Source of the DNA: Nocardia brasiliensis IFM 10847
GTDB taxonomy: Bacteria > Actinomycetota > Actinomycetes > Mycobacteriales > Mycobacteriaceae
Assembly (NCBI RefSeq): GCF_000710915.1
Contig: NZ_BAUA01000070.1
Location: forward strand, 1 to 38,723
Reading direction: 5' to 3'
DNA length: 38,723 nt
Below, one piece after another: positions 7,833 to 14,659 of this stretch (positions are counted from its first letter, which is position 1; each line of letters begins with the position of its first letter). The translations under genes were made by a program, and so were the position numbers. The notes beneath the pieces are model-generated. The model searched no databases. It was not told the origin of the DNA and saw only the letters and a program-made list of their open reading frames with translations.

Positions 7833-8632
7833 TCGCCGAACTCATCGATCGCGACCACCACGCGGCCCCGGCCGGTCGACGGCGGCGGCAGGTACAGCCC
7901 CGACGCCGTCATGCCCGGCTCCGGACCGTCGTGGGCGTGCCCGTCCTGGAACCAGCCCTGCGGGGCGGGGACCGTGGGCAGGCGCTTCATCGTGGTGTTG
8001 TGGCCCTCGGTGACGCTGCAGTACTTGAAGACGCCCTCGATATCGAACAGCGCGGCCATCAGCGGATCGGCGAACTGGGTCCACCACGCCGCCATCTCCG
8101 AGCCCTCGCCCAGGCGCATCTGCTCGAACGCCGTCCACAGCGCGTCCAGGCGGCCCACCGCCTCGCCGTGGTCCCACCACTGCGGGCACCAGCGGATCTT
8201 GGACTCGGTGCCACGCCGGGACACCTCACGCCGGTACATGTTCGCGACGTACTGCTCGACGAACAGATCCAGACGCTCGAACCGCAGCTTCCGCGGCTCC
8301 TCCTCCGGCTCGACGGCCACGGCGGCCGCGGGCTCCGGTTCCGGCTGTGCCGGGGCGGCGATCGCCGCGGCGGCGTCGGGATTGACCGCGGCCTCGGCCT
8401 CCAGCAGTGCGGTCTCGCGCATCGTCGCGACGACGTCGTCGGTGAGGAAGTCGGTGACCGCACCGGCGGCGATCTCCTTCGCGGCAGCGGTGACCTGCGA
8501 GTTGACCGCCTTGCGTACCGCCGCCGACAGCGACTCGGTCAGGTCGACCCCACCGAGCACCGCGGCGGCCTCGGTAGCGGCCGGGTCAGCGATTTCGGTG
8601 CTCTCGGTGGTGTTTTCGGTCGTGGTGGTCAT
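7829..8632 (-). CDS. DUF4913-type protein
   Basis: This is a 267-residue protein. The first 110 residues are low-complexity, rich in Ala, Thr and Glu. The C-terminal half carries the DUF4913 signature: LDLFVEQYVANMYRREV, WCPQWWDHGEAVGRLDALW, and WWTQFADPLMAALFDIEGVFKYC. This family is common next to the coupling protein in actinobacterial conjugative elements, and its biochemical role is unknown. The ATG at 8632 overlaps the stop of the coupling ATPase (ATGA), and its own stop overlaps the primase start the same way, so the three are likely made in a fixed ratio. Confidence 0.8.
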   Translation of the reverse strand: MTTTTENTTESTEIADPAATEAAAVLGGVDLTESLSAAVRKAVNSQVTAAAKEIAAGAVTDFLTDDVVATMRETALLEAEAAVNPDAAAAIAAPAQPEPEPAAAVAVEPEEEPRKLRFERLDLFVEQYVANMYRREVSRRGTESKIRWCPQWWDHGEAVGRLDALWTAFEQMRLGEGSEMAAWWTQFADPLMAALFDIEGVFKYCSVTEGHNTTMKRLPTVPAPQGWFQDGHAHDGPEPGMTASGLYLPPPSTGRGRVVVAIDEFGE

Positions 8633-10515
8633 GCGGACTTTCCTTCCTGGTCGGGGTTGGGGACGGCGAACAGCACCGGCCGCGGGGCCTGCGCTGCGGT
8701 GGCGATGGCGTCGAGGGCGGCCCGGATCCGGGGCGCATACGGCCGGGCCATCCAGGGCACGGTGGCGCCGAGCATCGGCTTGTGCCCGGAGATGAAGACC
8801 ACGACCCGGCCCTTGGGCAGGGCGGCGAGATCGCTGGCATGGAGGGTGACTTCGCTGGTGCGTGAGGTCGAGACCGACTGCGAGCGCGAGTTCGGCCCCT
8901 GGCCCTTGGACTTGCTGACCGAGGTGGTCAGCTCGTAGTGCGGGCCGATCAGCTCGGAGCGGTCACGCAGGAATCCGGCGTCGTCGAGACCGGCACCGAG
9001 CACCTTGATGTTGGCCGCCGACCACAGCGCGGTCATGCCCTCCGGGCCCCAGCAGCGCACGCCCTGGGCCCAGGACTGCAGCACGGTCATCACGACGATG
9101 CCGCGAGATCCGAAGTGGGAGTACTGCTTGGGCAGGTCCCGCCACTTGACGATGTTGGCGGCCTCATCGAGCACCACCAGCAGCGGAACCGGCATCCGGC
9201 CGCCCGGGTAGCGGGTGCCCAGATCGGCGCCGGCGAAGGTGATGGCCTCACACAGCGCCGCCACCAGCGGGCCGCCCGAGCCGGGGCCTTCCTTGCTCAG
9301 CGGGTAGAGGGTGTCGCGGGAGCGCACGAAGTCGGCGACCTTGAACTCGCGGCGCGGGCGCTCCTTCTTGGTCGGCGGGCACACCCACGGCGCGATGTGG
9401 GCGTACTGCAGGCAGCCCGCCATCTTCTTCGCCGTGGAGAAGATGCCGCTGCGTTGCTTGTCGGGCGCGTTGTACTGGTCCGAGAGCGCACCGGCGACCA
9501 GCTCGTAGCCGCCGGAGGCCACGATGTCGATCGGCTCCTGGTCGGTGTGCTTGGTCACCCACGCGAACACCTGCGTGATCGGGCGTTTGGCCAGCGCGGC
9601 CGCCAGGATCAGCCCGGCCAGCAGGCCCTCACCCTCGGGGTCGAAGAACGCATCCCGGCTGTCGGCGTCCCCGCCGGAAGCGAAGTGCGCGGCCAGCATC
9701 GCCGCCCGCACCTGGGCGCCGCGGCCGCCGTCGTCCCCGGCGACCCACGCGATCGGGTCCCAGAACCAGGTGCACTCCTCCTCGGCCACGCCCTGCGGGT
9801 CGAACACGTGGGTCTCGCCGCGCTCGGAGCGGATCTCACGGGTCGCATCGACCACGTCGCGCTTGTTCGACGTCGCCACGACCGCACCGATGGCCTCGAT
9901 GACCGCCGGGATCACCCGCGAGGTCGACTTGCCCGAGCGGGGACCCCAGATGTCGAGGTGCAGGTCCTCATACGAGCCGTAGATGGTCGCGCCGTCGACG
10001 ACGTTGCGCGCCACCATCACACCGGGGGCGTCGTCGACGTCCATCTGCACGCCCAGCTGGGTGGCCTTCTTCAGGATCGCGTTGCGGTGCAGGTCGGCCA
10101 GCTCGCGACCGTCGGCCATGTAGCGGGCCTGGGCGTCGATCTCCTGCGCGGCGATCTTGGCCTCGCGGCGGGCTTCCTTGCGCTCGCCGCGACGCTGGGC
10201 CAGCTGAGAGCACTTGCGGCACGCTGCCCGCCAGCCCCACACCGACCCGGCCGCGCCCGCGGCGACAGCGGCGGCGAGGGTGACCGCACCGCCGGTGGCC
10301 GCACCGGTCCAGTGCAGCTGCCCGGTCGCGAGGTTGATCGCCAGCGCGATCGGGTTCCACGGGACTTCCTGCTGCACATCGGCATACAGGGCCTCACCGA
10401 GGGTGATGCTGGTCCTGGTCGCGATCGTGAGACCACCCACGGCGGACACGGCAATCAGCTCCTTGCACTCGTCGAACGTCGAACTGGTTCCGGGGTCTTT
10501 CACGCGGCGGTCCAT
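8629..10515 (-). CDS. VirD4/TraG-type conjugative coupling ATPase
   Basis: The 628-residue ATPase would bring the relaxase-DNA complex to a secretion channel. Two hydrophobic segments lie near the N-terminus (about 20-40 and 74-95), as expected for a membrane-anchored coupling protein. Walker A is GPRSGKST at 191-198 and Walker B is LLVVLDEAA at 445-453. The C-terminal part (PLLVVLDEAANI through GSRGIVVMTVLQSWAQ) matches the TraM-recognition region of the TraG/TraD family. ATG 10515 is chosen because it follows a perfect AGGAGG with a 7-base spacer. It overlaps the end of the upstream gene by 16 bases. No mating-channel genes are found elsewhere on the plasmid. Confidence 0.88.
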   Translation of the reverse strand: MDRRVKDPGTSSTFDECKELIAVSAVGGLTIATRTSITLGEALYADVQQEVPWNPIALAINLATGQLHWTGAATGGAVTLAAAVAAGAAGSVWGWRAACRKCSQLAQRRGERKEARREAKIAAQEIDAQARYMADGRELADLHRNAILKKATQLGVQMDVDDAPGVMVARNVVDGATIYGSYEDLHLDIWGPRSGKSTSRVIPAVIEAIGAVVATSNKRDVVDATREIRSERGETHVFDPQGVAEEECTWFWDPIAWVAGDDGGRGAQVRAAMLAAHFASGGDADSRDAFFDPEGEGLLAGLILAAALAKRPITQVFAWVTKHTDQEPIDIVASGGYELVAGALSDQYNAPDKQRSGIFSTAKKMAGCLQYAHIAPWVCPPTKKERPRREFKVADFVRSRDTLYPLSKEGPGSGGPLVAALCEAITFAGADLGTRYPGGRMPVPLLVVLDEAANIVKWRDLPKQYSHFGSRGIVVMTVLQSWAQGVRCWGPEGMTALWSAANIKVLGAGLDDAGFLRDRSELIGPHYELTTSVSKSKGQGPNSRSQSVSTSRTSEVTLHASDLAALPKGRVVVFISGHKPMLGATVPWMARPYAPRIRAALDAIATAAQAPRPVLFAVPNPDQEGKSA

Positions 10516-10760
10516 GCCGCACCTCCTAGGTCGGCCCACACGACGCGGGTGGCGCCGTCGTGGCCGTGGATGGTCTGGATGTCGTCGATGCAGTCGGCGG
10601 TGACGGTCGTGCGCAGCGGGCCGCGCCAGCGCATCGAGACCGTCCCGTCGGGCCACACCACGCCGTCGGCGACATGACCGGCACCGGAGAACCCCGTGAC
10701 GTCGCGGTCCCGGACGAGACGGAAAACCCGCACGTAGCCAGCGGTGTCGGTCATGGCCAT
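10500..10760 (-). CDS. Small conserved-looking protein before the coupling ATPase
   Basis: This 86-residue protein is probably soluble. It contains RVFRLVRDRDVTGFSGAGHVADGV, PDGTVSMRW and IHGHDGATRVVWAD. The pattern FxLxRxxDxSGxSGxGxVAxGVxxPDG resembles small uncharacterised proteins in actinobacterial phages and plasmids, from general knowledge. ATG 10760 overlaps the stop of the WhiB-like gene (TGATG), with an alternative GTG at 10763 and ATG at 10754. Its tail overlaps the coupling ATPase start. Function unknown. Confidence 0.6.
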   Translation of the reverse strand: MAMTDTAGYVRVFRLVRDRDVTGFSGAGHVADGVVWPDGTVSMRWRGPLRTTVTADCIDDIQTIHGHDGATRVVWADLGGAAWTAA

Positions 10761-11083
10761 CACGCGACCGCGATCTGGTCTCGGTCACCGGCGGCGATCG
10801 CGGCCAGCTCGTGGACGGCGGCCTTGCGTGCCGCGGCGTAGCGCCTGGCCGCCGGAGGCGGGGTCAGCACGCCGGCCACGACGGCCTCGGTGATCAGACG
10901 GGCCTCGACCAGCGGGCCCGCCCAGCTCGCGCACTGGCGCAGCAGCGGGCACGACCCGCACACGCCGCGGGCCCGCGACAAGGTCACCTCGTCGGTCGGC
11001 TCGGGAAAGAACACGTTCGTCGGCACGGTGCGGCACGCCCGCTTGGCCGAAAACACCGGGTCCAGCGCGGTTTCGGTGCTCAT
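10760..11083 (-). CDS. Divergent WhiB-like iron-sulfur protein
   Basis: This 107-residue protein has the four WhiB cysteines in order: C17, then CGSC at 42-45 (C42, C45) and C51 (C-x24-C-x2-C-x5-C). The FFPEPTDE segment after C17 is also typical. WhiB proteins bind a 4Fe-4S cluster and act as redox- or NO-sensitive transcription regulators, usually by contacting the main sigma factor. The usual GVWGG turn is missing, with AVVAGVL in its place, so DNA or sigma binding may differ. ATG 11083 overlaps the upstream stop (ATGA), which decides the start. It may tune the transfer operon in which it sits. Confidence 0.75.
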   Translation of the reverse strand: MSTETALDPVFSAKRACRTVPTNVFFPEPTDEVTLSRARGVCGSCPLLRQCASWAGPLVEARLITEAVVAGVLTPPPAARRYAAARKAAVHELAAIAAGDRDQIAVA

Positions 11084-11328
11084 CGCTGCGCACCGCCGTC
11101 CTGGCAGAACGCCGCGCACACCGGCACCGTGGAAGTCACCGGCACCGTGGAAACCTGCACCGGCTCGGTCGGGTACCGGTGGCTCGGGAACGCCAAGACC
11201 ACCGCGACCATGACCAGCAGCGCCAGCACGATCACCGCGCCGAAGAGAGCGGCCATCGCGGCGACCGGGTTGCCGCTGCCCGCACCGGGACCGACCGGGA
11301 CGTAGATGTCGACGTAGCGGGTGCGCAT
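11080..11328 (-). CDS. Small single-pass membrane protein
   Basis: This is an 82-residue protein with a short N-terminal segment, one strong membrane helix (about 22-46, NPVAAMAALFGAVIVLALLV and onward) and a short tail containing two cysteines (VCAAFC). The tail is probably outside and could form a disulfide. The start overlaps the upstream stop (TGATG at 11330-11326 on the reverse strand), with GTG 11331 as an alternative. Its place near the coupling ATPase suggests a transfer-related membrane role, but no family is recognised. Confidence 0.55.
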   Translation of the reverse strand: MRTRYVDIYVPVGPGAGSGNPVAAMAALFGAVIVLALLVMVAVVLAFPSHRYPTEPVQVSTVPVTSTVPVCAAFCQDGGAQR

Positions 11329-11624
11329 CACGCCTGCACCTCCCGCACCCGGGCGACCAGCTTCGGGTCGGTCACCAGGGCGTAGAGCTTCGGATCGGCC
11401 AGACGGTCGGCGTCGATGCGCTGGGTCCGCGCCGAGGTGATCCGCGCGCCGTCACGCATGACCACCCGGTAGGTGATCTCGCAGCGGCTGCGGCCCTTCA
11501 AATCGGTCGTGGGCGTGGCGATGTCGGTGACCAGCAGCACCCGGGCGCCGTCGCGGTAGATGTCGGTGTAGAGGTCCCCGACGGCGAGCTGCACGCCCTT
11601 GGCGGTGGTGTACGTGGTGGCCAT
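11328..11624 (-). CDS. Hypothetical protein of the transfer operon, 98 residues
   Basis: I do not recognise a family. The protein is mixed alpha/beta (AVGDLYTDIYRDGARVLLVT, CEITYRVVMRDGARITSARTQ, then a helical ADPKLYALVTDPKLVARVRE) and soluble. ATG 11624 has a GGGGGC stretch 9 bases upstream. GTG 11633 is also possible and would overlap the preceding stop (GTGA). It is packed without a gap between neighbouring genes, so it is coexpressed with the coupling ATPase. Confidence 0.55.
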   Translation of the reverse strand: MATTYTTAKGVQLAVGDLYTDIYRDGARVLLVTDIATPTTDLKGRSRCEITYRVVMRDGARITSARTQRIDADRLADPKLYALVTDPKLVARVREVQA

Positions 11625-11629
11625 CGCGA

Positions 11630-11935
11630 TCACGCCCCCACCCGCATGGCCAGGTAGCCCAGCGCCTCAGCGGTGGTCAGGCCCAGCGAGGAGGCCCAGC
11701 GTTCGACCTCGGGCTTGTCCGGCGCGATGGCGATCTTCATCGCCGCGCGCGCCTGGTCCTGGGTCAGGTGACGACCGGGCAGATAGTCGACGACCCAGCG
11801 GTCCCCGCCCATCGCATCGGCGTGGTGCTCGGTCGCCTCGCTGACCATGTGCCCGTCGGCGATGTACACCGCGGGGATAGTGGGAGCTGCTGCGCGACGC
11901 CAGATGTCGCGCGACCAGGTGGAAGGGATGTTCAT
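11630..11935 (-). CDS. Hypothetical protein of the transfer operon, 101 residues
   Basis: ATG 11935 overlaps the upstream stop (ATGA), which decides the start over longer readings that would run through the upstream gene. The N-terminal part has WRRAAAPTIPAVYIADGHMVSEA and the C-terminal part a helical KPEVERWASSLGLTTAEALG stretch, which could be a small HTH-like unit, though this is weak. No membrane segment. Family and function unknown. Confidence 0.55.
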   Translation of the reverse strand: MNIPSTWSRDIWRRAAAPTIPAVYIADGHMVSEATEHHADAMGGDRWVVDYLPGRHLTQDQARAAMKIAIAPDKPEVERWASSLGLTTAEALGYLAMRVGA

Positions 11936-12258
11936 CGGTTCCACTCCGCCCGCTCGGCGGCGGTCATCGGCCACTCCGACTGCTGCACCCGGACCACCGC
12001 GTCCAGCGCGTCCAGGCCCAGGGCGCGGGCGTGCATCGCGATCAACTTCCAGACCATCGCGACGTTGGCGTTGTCCTCCCACAGGAGCGGACCCCACTGG
12101 TCGACGATCTCGGCGATCGCGAGGCCGGCCACCGCCTGCGGGGCCGTGACCAGCTGCTGCGGCAGCAGCGAGAGCCGGTACATGCCCCGCTCGCGCTCAC
12201 AGGCGACGTGCTCGGTGCGAGTGGCGACGAGCCACTGCCCATCTCGATGGATTGTCAT
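11932..12258 (-). CDS. Hypothetical protein, first gene of the transfer operon
   Basis: This 108-residue protein starts at ATG 12258, which follows AGAAGGGGAC about 5 bases upstream. ATG 12288 lies within the regulatory region and is less likely. It has a beta-rich N-terminus (MTIHRDGQWLVATRTEHVAC) and a helical C-terminus (AGLAIAEIVDQWGPLLWEDN, then ARALGLDALDAVVRV). It is the promoter-proximal gene of the eleven-gene reverse operon that faces the GntR gene. No family recognised. Confidence 0.55.
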   Translation of the reverse strand: MTIHRDGQWLVATRTEHVACERERGMYRLSLLPQQLVTAPQAVAGLAIAEIVDQWGPLLWEDNANVAMVWKLIAMHARALGLDALDAVVRVQQSEWPMTAAERAEWNR

Positions 12259-12271
12259 TTGAGTCCCCTTC

Positions 12272-12335
12272 TCTGACGTTACTGTCATGTTCGTCAGGTC
12301 TGTATAGACTGTAATGACAAAGTCTCAGACATGGC
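12272..12335. promoter_or_regulatory. Divergent promoter/operator region between the transfer operon and gntR
   Basis: The interval holds several dyads: CTGACG...CGTCAG at about 12272-12297, GTCTGTATAGAC at 12298-12309 (a near-palindrome), and GACT...AGTC at about 12306-12323. ACTGTCAT and ACTGTAAT are related repeats. A plausible forward promoter is TTACTG at about 12279 and TATAGA at 12303 with an 18-base gap, and its -10 would sit inside GTCTGTATAGAC. GntR/HutC regulators often bind GT-x-TA-x-AC type sites, so autoregulation with control of the divergent transfer operon is a reasonable inference. Confidence 0.45.
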
Positions 12336-12377
12336 AATAGGCTTGTCTTGTCTGTCCTTACAGAGATGATGGAGACC

Positions 12378-13217
12378 ATGAGCACGCGACCGAGATGGAA
12401 GATCGTCTACGACGACCTCCGCGAGCAGATCACCAGCGGCGGGATTCAGCCTGGCGAGAGAATCCCGACCGAGCTCGACCTGGCCGAGCGATACAGCTTC
12501 AGCCGACCGACGGTCCGCCAAGCGATCTTGCGTCTCGAGCAGGAGGGCATGGTCAGCGCGGCCGTCGCGGGGATCGGGCGCACCGTCCGCAGCCGCGACC
12601 TCATCACCTGGCATCTCACGAAGTTCGAGTTGGGCGCCTACTCCGACGACCCGGTCAACATGGTTGATCAGTGGGAAGCCGACGCTCACGCCGACGGCTG
12701 GCAGACCCGCCAAGTCGTCGCCGGCGTCACCGAACTGCCCGCTACCTCGCAGGTCGCGCGCTACCTCCAGTGCAAGCCCGGCACGCTACTGCTGCGTCGG
12801 CGTCGTCTGCGCTTCGTCACGAAACCTCAAGTGCCAGAGCAGCTGGCGATGATCGCTGACACCTGGACGCCGCTCGATATCGCGAACATGGAGATCGACG
12901 GCATTGCTCCACTTCGCGCGGAAAGCAACGTGGTCTATCCCGGCGGCATCTATCGCGCCTTGGGATTCCGTCAGGTGCAGTTCTCCGACGAAATCACCGT
13001 CCGCATGCCCGAGCCCGACGAGGCCGAGCTGCTCGACCAGCAGCCCGGCACGCCTGTAGGCCAGCACGCTCGTGTCGGTATCGACGCGAGCGGTCGGCGA
13101 GTCCGAGTGCTGCTCAGCGTCTTTTCCGGCGACGCCTTGCGGCTCAAATACGACCTCTACGTCCCTGAGAACCGCCCAGCCACCAACGGCAACTACCGAC
13201 CCGAGAGGACCATCTGA
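12378..13217 (+). CDS. GntR-family regulator with UTRA domain (HutC subfamily)
   Basis: This is a 279-residue DNA-binding regulator. The N-terminal winged helix is clear: RWKIVYDDLREQITSGGIQP, then GERIPTELDLAERYSFSRPTVRQAILRLEQEG, the standard GntR pattern. The rest (about 95-265) fits a UTRA ligand or effector domain, with KPGTLLLRRRRL and a YRALGFRQVQFSDEI segment. ATG 12378 has GGAG upstream; ATG 12366/12369 and TTG 12348 are alternatives. GntR regulators of this class (KorSA/TraR type) repress transfer genes in streptomycete plasmids. Here the gene faces the transfer operon across a dyad-rich region, so the same role is inferred. Confidence 0.8.
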   Translation: MSTRPRWKIVYDDLREQITSGGIQPGERIPTELDLAERYSFSRPTVRQAILRLEQEGMVSAAVAGIGRTVRSRDLITWHLTKFELGAYSDDPVNMVDQWEADAHADGWQTRQVVAGVTELPATSQVARYLQCKPGTLLLRRRRLRFVTKPQVPEQLAMIADTWTPLDIANMEIDGIAPLRAESNVVYPGGIYRALGFRQVQFSDEITVRMPEPDEAELLDQQPGTPVGQHARVGIDASGRRVRVLLSVFSGDALRLKYDLYVPENRPATNGNYRPERTI

Positions 13218-13444
13218 TGTCCACTGAGCCCCAACCGCATGACCCGACCGGCGAGGCCGCGATCTGGGACCGAGCCGCCGAGCTCGTCATGAAGTTGCGT
13301 AACCCGGAACTGTCGACCGACTGGAACGCAGCGCTGGAGCAGGCAGCTCGTGCGCTGAGCGACGAGTCCCGCGGCATCCGACAGGCCAACGGGATGTACT
13401 ACCGCGTCATCAGCGGTAGCGCACACCCCGACTTCGACGACTAA
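13217..13444 (+). CDS. Hypothetical protein coupled to gntR, 75 residues
   Basis: The ATG overlaps the GntR stop (TGATG), with GAGAGGACC upstream. The protein is short and largely helical (EAAIWDRAAELVMKLRNPEL, then WNAALEQAARALSDESRGIR), with no membrane segment. Coupled translation suggests a partner or effector of the GntR protein, but no family is recognised. Confidence 0.55.
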   Translation: MSTEPQPHDPTGEAAIWDRAAELVMKLRNPELSTDWNAALEQAARALSDESRGIRQANGMYYRVISGSAHPDFDD

Positions 13445-13485
13445 ACGCCACCCCGGATGCCGCTGACCCTCGATGAAAGGACGCC

Positions 13486-14142
13486 ATGACCGACCAAGTC
13501 TGGTACGCCGCCTACGGCTCCAACCTGCACGCGCAGAGACTGGCGTACTACATCGAGGGCGGTTCCCCGCCCGGAACCAACCACGTCTATCCCGGATTCC
13601 GTGACAAGACACCGCCTTTGGAGACTCAGCCACTGGTGATGCCCGGCAGCATCTACTTCGCATGGGAAAGCCCGGTGTGGACCGGTGGCGTTGCTTTCTA
13701 CGCACCCGACCACCAGCGACCCGATTGGCCCGAGGGCGCCGCGATGCTGGGGTACCGGCTGACTCACGGCCAGTTCTCGGACCTGCTGACCCAAGAGATG
13801 TACCGGACTCCCAAGCTCGACCTCGACCTCAGCGAGGTCCTCGACACCGGCCGATGCCGACTCGGCCCTGGTCGGTACGAAACGCTCGTAAAGGCCGGCG
13901 AGATCGATGGCGTCCCGGTACTCACCTTCACTTCGCCCTGGGACGTACACAGCGTCGAATTGCGCCGCCCTTCAGCGCGATACCTACAGATGATCAGCAC
14001 CGGACTACACGAGTCCCACGGGTGGACCGCACCCCAGATCGCACGCTACCTGCTCGAACGTCCCGGCATTCGTGGTGAGTGGGAGCAGGCGGAGTTGGCG
14101 ACGCTCGTCTCTACGGTGGTCGCCTCACCGCCCGCTGAGTAA
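13486..14142 (+). CDS. Gamma-glutamylcyclotransferase-fold protein
   Basis: This 218-residue protein opens with WYAAYGSNL, the glycine-rich N-terminal signature of the GGCT/AIG2-like fold, which cleaves gamma-glutamyl bonds by cyclisation or acts on related substrates. Later segments (GSIYFAWESPVWTGGVAFY, then YRLTHGQFSDLLTQEM) fit an actinobacterial branch often mislabelled histone deacetylase. The substrate here is unknown. A good AAAGGA ribosome binding site precedes ATG 13486. It is the last gene of the gntR operon and is followed by a perfect hairpin. Confidence 0.7.
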   Translation: MTDQVWYAAYGSNLHAQRLAYYIEGGSPPGTNHVYPGFRDKTPPLETQPLVMPGSIYFAWESPVWTGGVAFYAPDHQRPDWPEGAAMLGYRLTHGQFSDLLTQEMYRTPKLDLDLSEVLDTGRCRLGPGRYETLVKAGEIDGVPVLTFTSPWDVHSVELRRPSARYLQMISTGLHESHGWTAPQIARYLLERPGIRGEWEQAELATLVSTVVASPPAE

Positions 14143-14150
14143 TCGGTACA

Positions 14151-14185
14151 CCGGATCGAAACGGCGTGTCGCGGTTTCGATCCGG
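14151..14185. terminator. Hairpin terminator after the gntR operon
   Basis: CCGGATCGAAAC (14151-14162) pairs perfectly with GTTTCGATCCGG (14174-14185) across an 11-base loop, starting 8 bases after the preceding stop. It could also serve as an operator for the small gene at 14211, which starts 25 bases later. Confidence 0.6.
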
Positions 14186-14192
14186 CTGGAAT

Positions 14193-14202
14193 GTACTAGT
14201 AC
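14193..14202. promoter_or_regulatory. GTACTAGTAC palindrome before the small RHH-like gene
   Basis: A perfect 10-bp palindrome lies 8 bases before ATG 14211 and is followed by TGGTAGCT. The CTAG core recalls the CTAGC repeats around the par locus. It is where an autorepressor of the small gene could bind. No protein-binding evidence is available from sequence alone. Confidence 0.3.
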
Positions 14203-14210
14203 TGGTAGCT

Positions 14211-14414
14211 ATGCCGCAGCCCCGCAGACTCCCGCCGACGAAACCGGTCGGCACAAACCTCAGTTTCGAGGTCTGTGACGCCCTGGAGGCCGCCGTAATC
14301 AAGCGCGGCCTCAGCAAACGAGCGTTGTTCGAGATCGCCTTGAGACGCGAGCTCGGACTCCCCGACTACCCCGGCGACAACCCCGGACAGGAGGAACTCC
14401 CGATCTCGGCATAG
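14211..14414 (+). CDS. Small ribbon-helix-helix-like protein
   Basis: This 67-residue protein starts at ATG 14211. The core PVGTNLSFEVCDALEAAVIK, followed by RGLSKRALFEIALRRELGLP, has the beta strand plus two-helix shape of CopG/Arc-type DNA-binding proteins. No clear ribosome binding site precedes the ATG, and GTAGCT is the nearest purine stretch. It sits between two terminators just upstream of the replication initiator gene, so a copy-number repressor (CopG-like) is a reasonable but unproven inference. Confidence 0.55.
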   Translation: MPQPRRLPPTKPVGTNLSFEVCDALEAAVIKRGLSKRALFEIALRRELGLPDYPGDNPGQEELPISA

Positions 14415-14455
14415 CCGAGGACTCCGCAGCCAGATCGCGGATGACCCCATAAACG

Positions 14456-14489
14456 CAGAAGGCCCCCGGTTGCAGCCGGGGGCGCTTCT
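14456..14489. terminator. Strong hairpin terminator upstream of rep
   Basis: AGAAG plus GCCCCCGG (14456-14469) pairs with CCGGGGGC plus CTTCT (14476-14489), with one mismatched pair (G61/G84 of this kilobase stretch) and a 6-base loop. The right arm ends in CTTCTA. It separates the RHH-like gene from rep. Confidence 0.8.
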
Positions 14490-14659
14490 AGGCCCTGAAG
14501 GACCACGCTTTGTCGAGCGGTCTTAAGGGTAGCCCAGCACGTCGTGCGCAACAAAGCATCGGCGGCCGTTCGATCGGTCACGATTCTGTTTACGCGCGGC
14601 GCGGGCTACCTTCACGCATTTCAGGAGGCTGTAGTGCCTCCCCCCGCCGTCGCAGGTAC

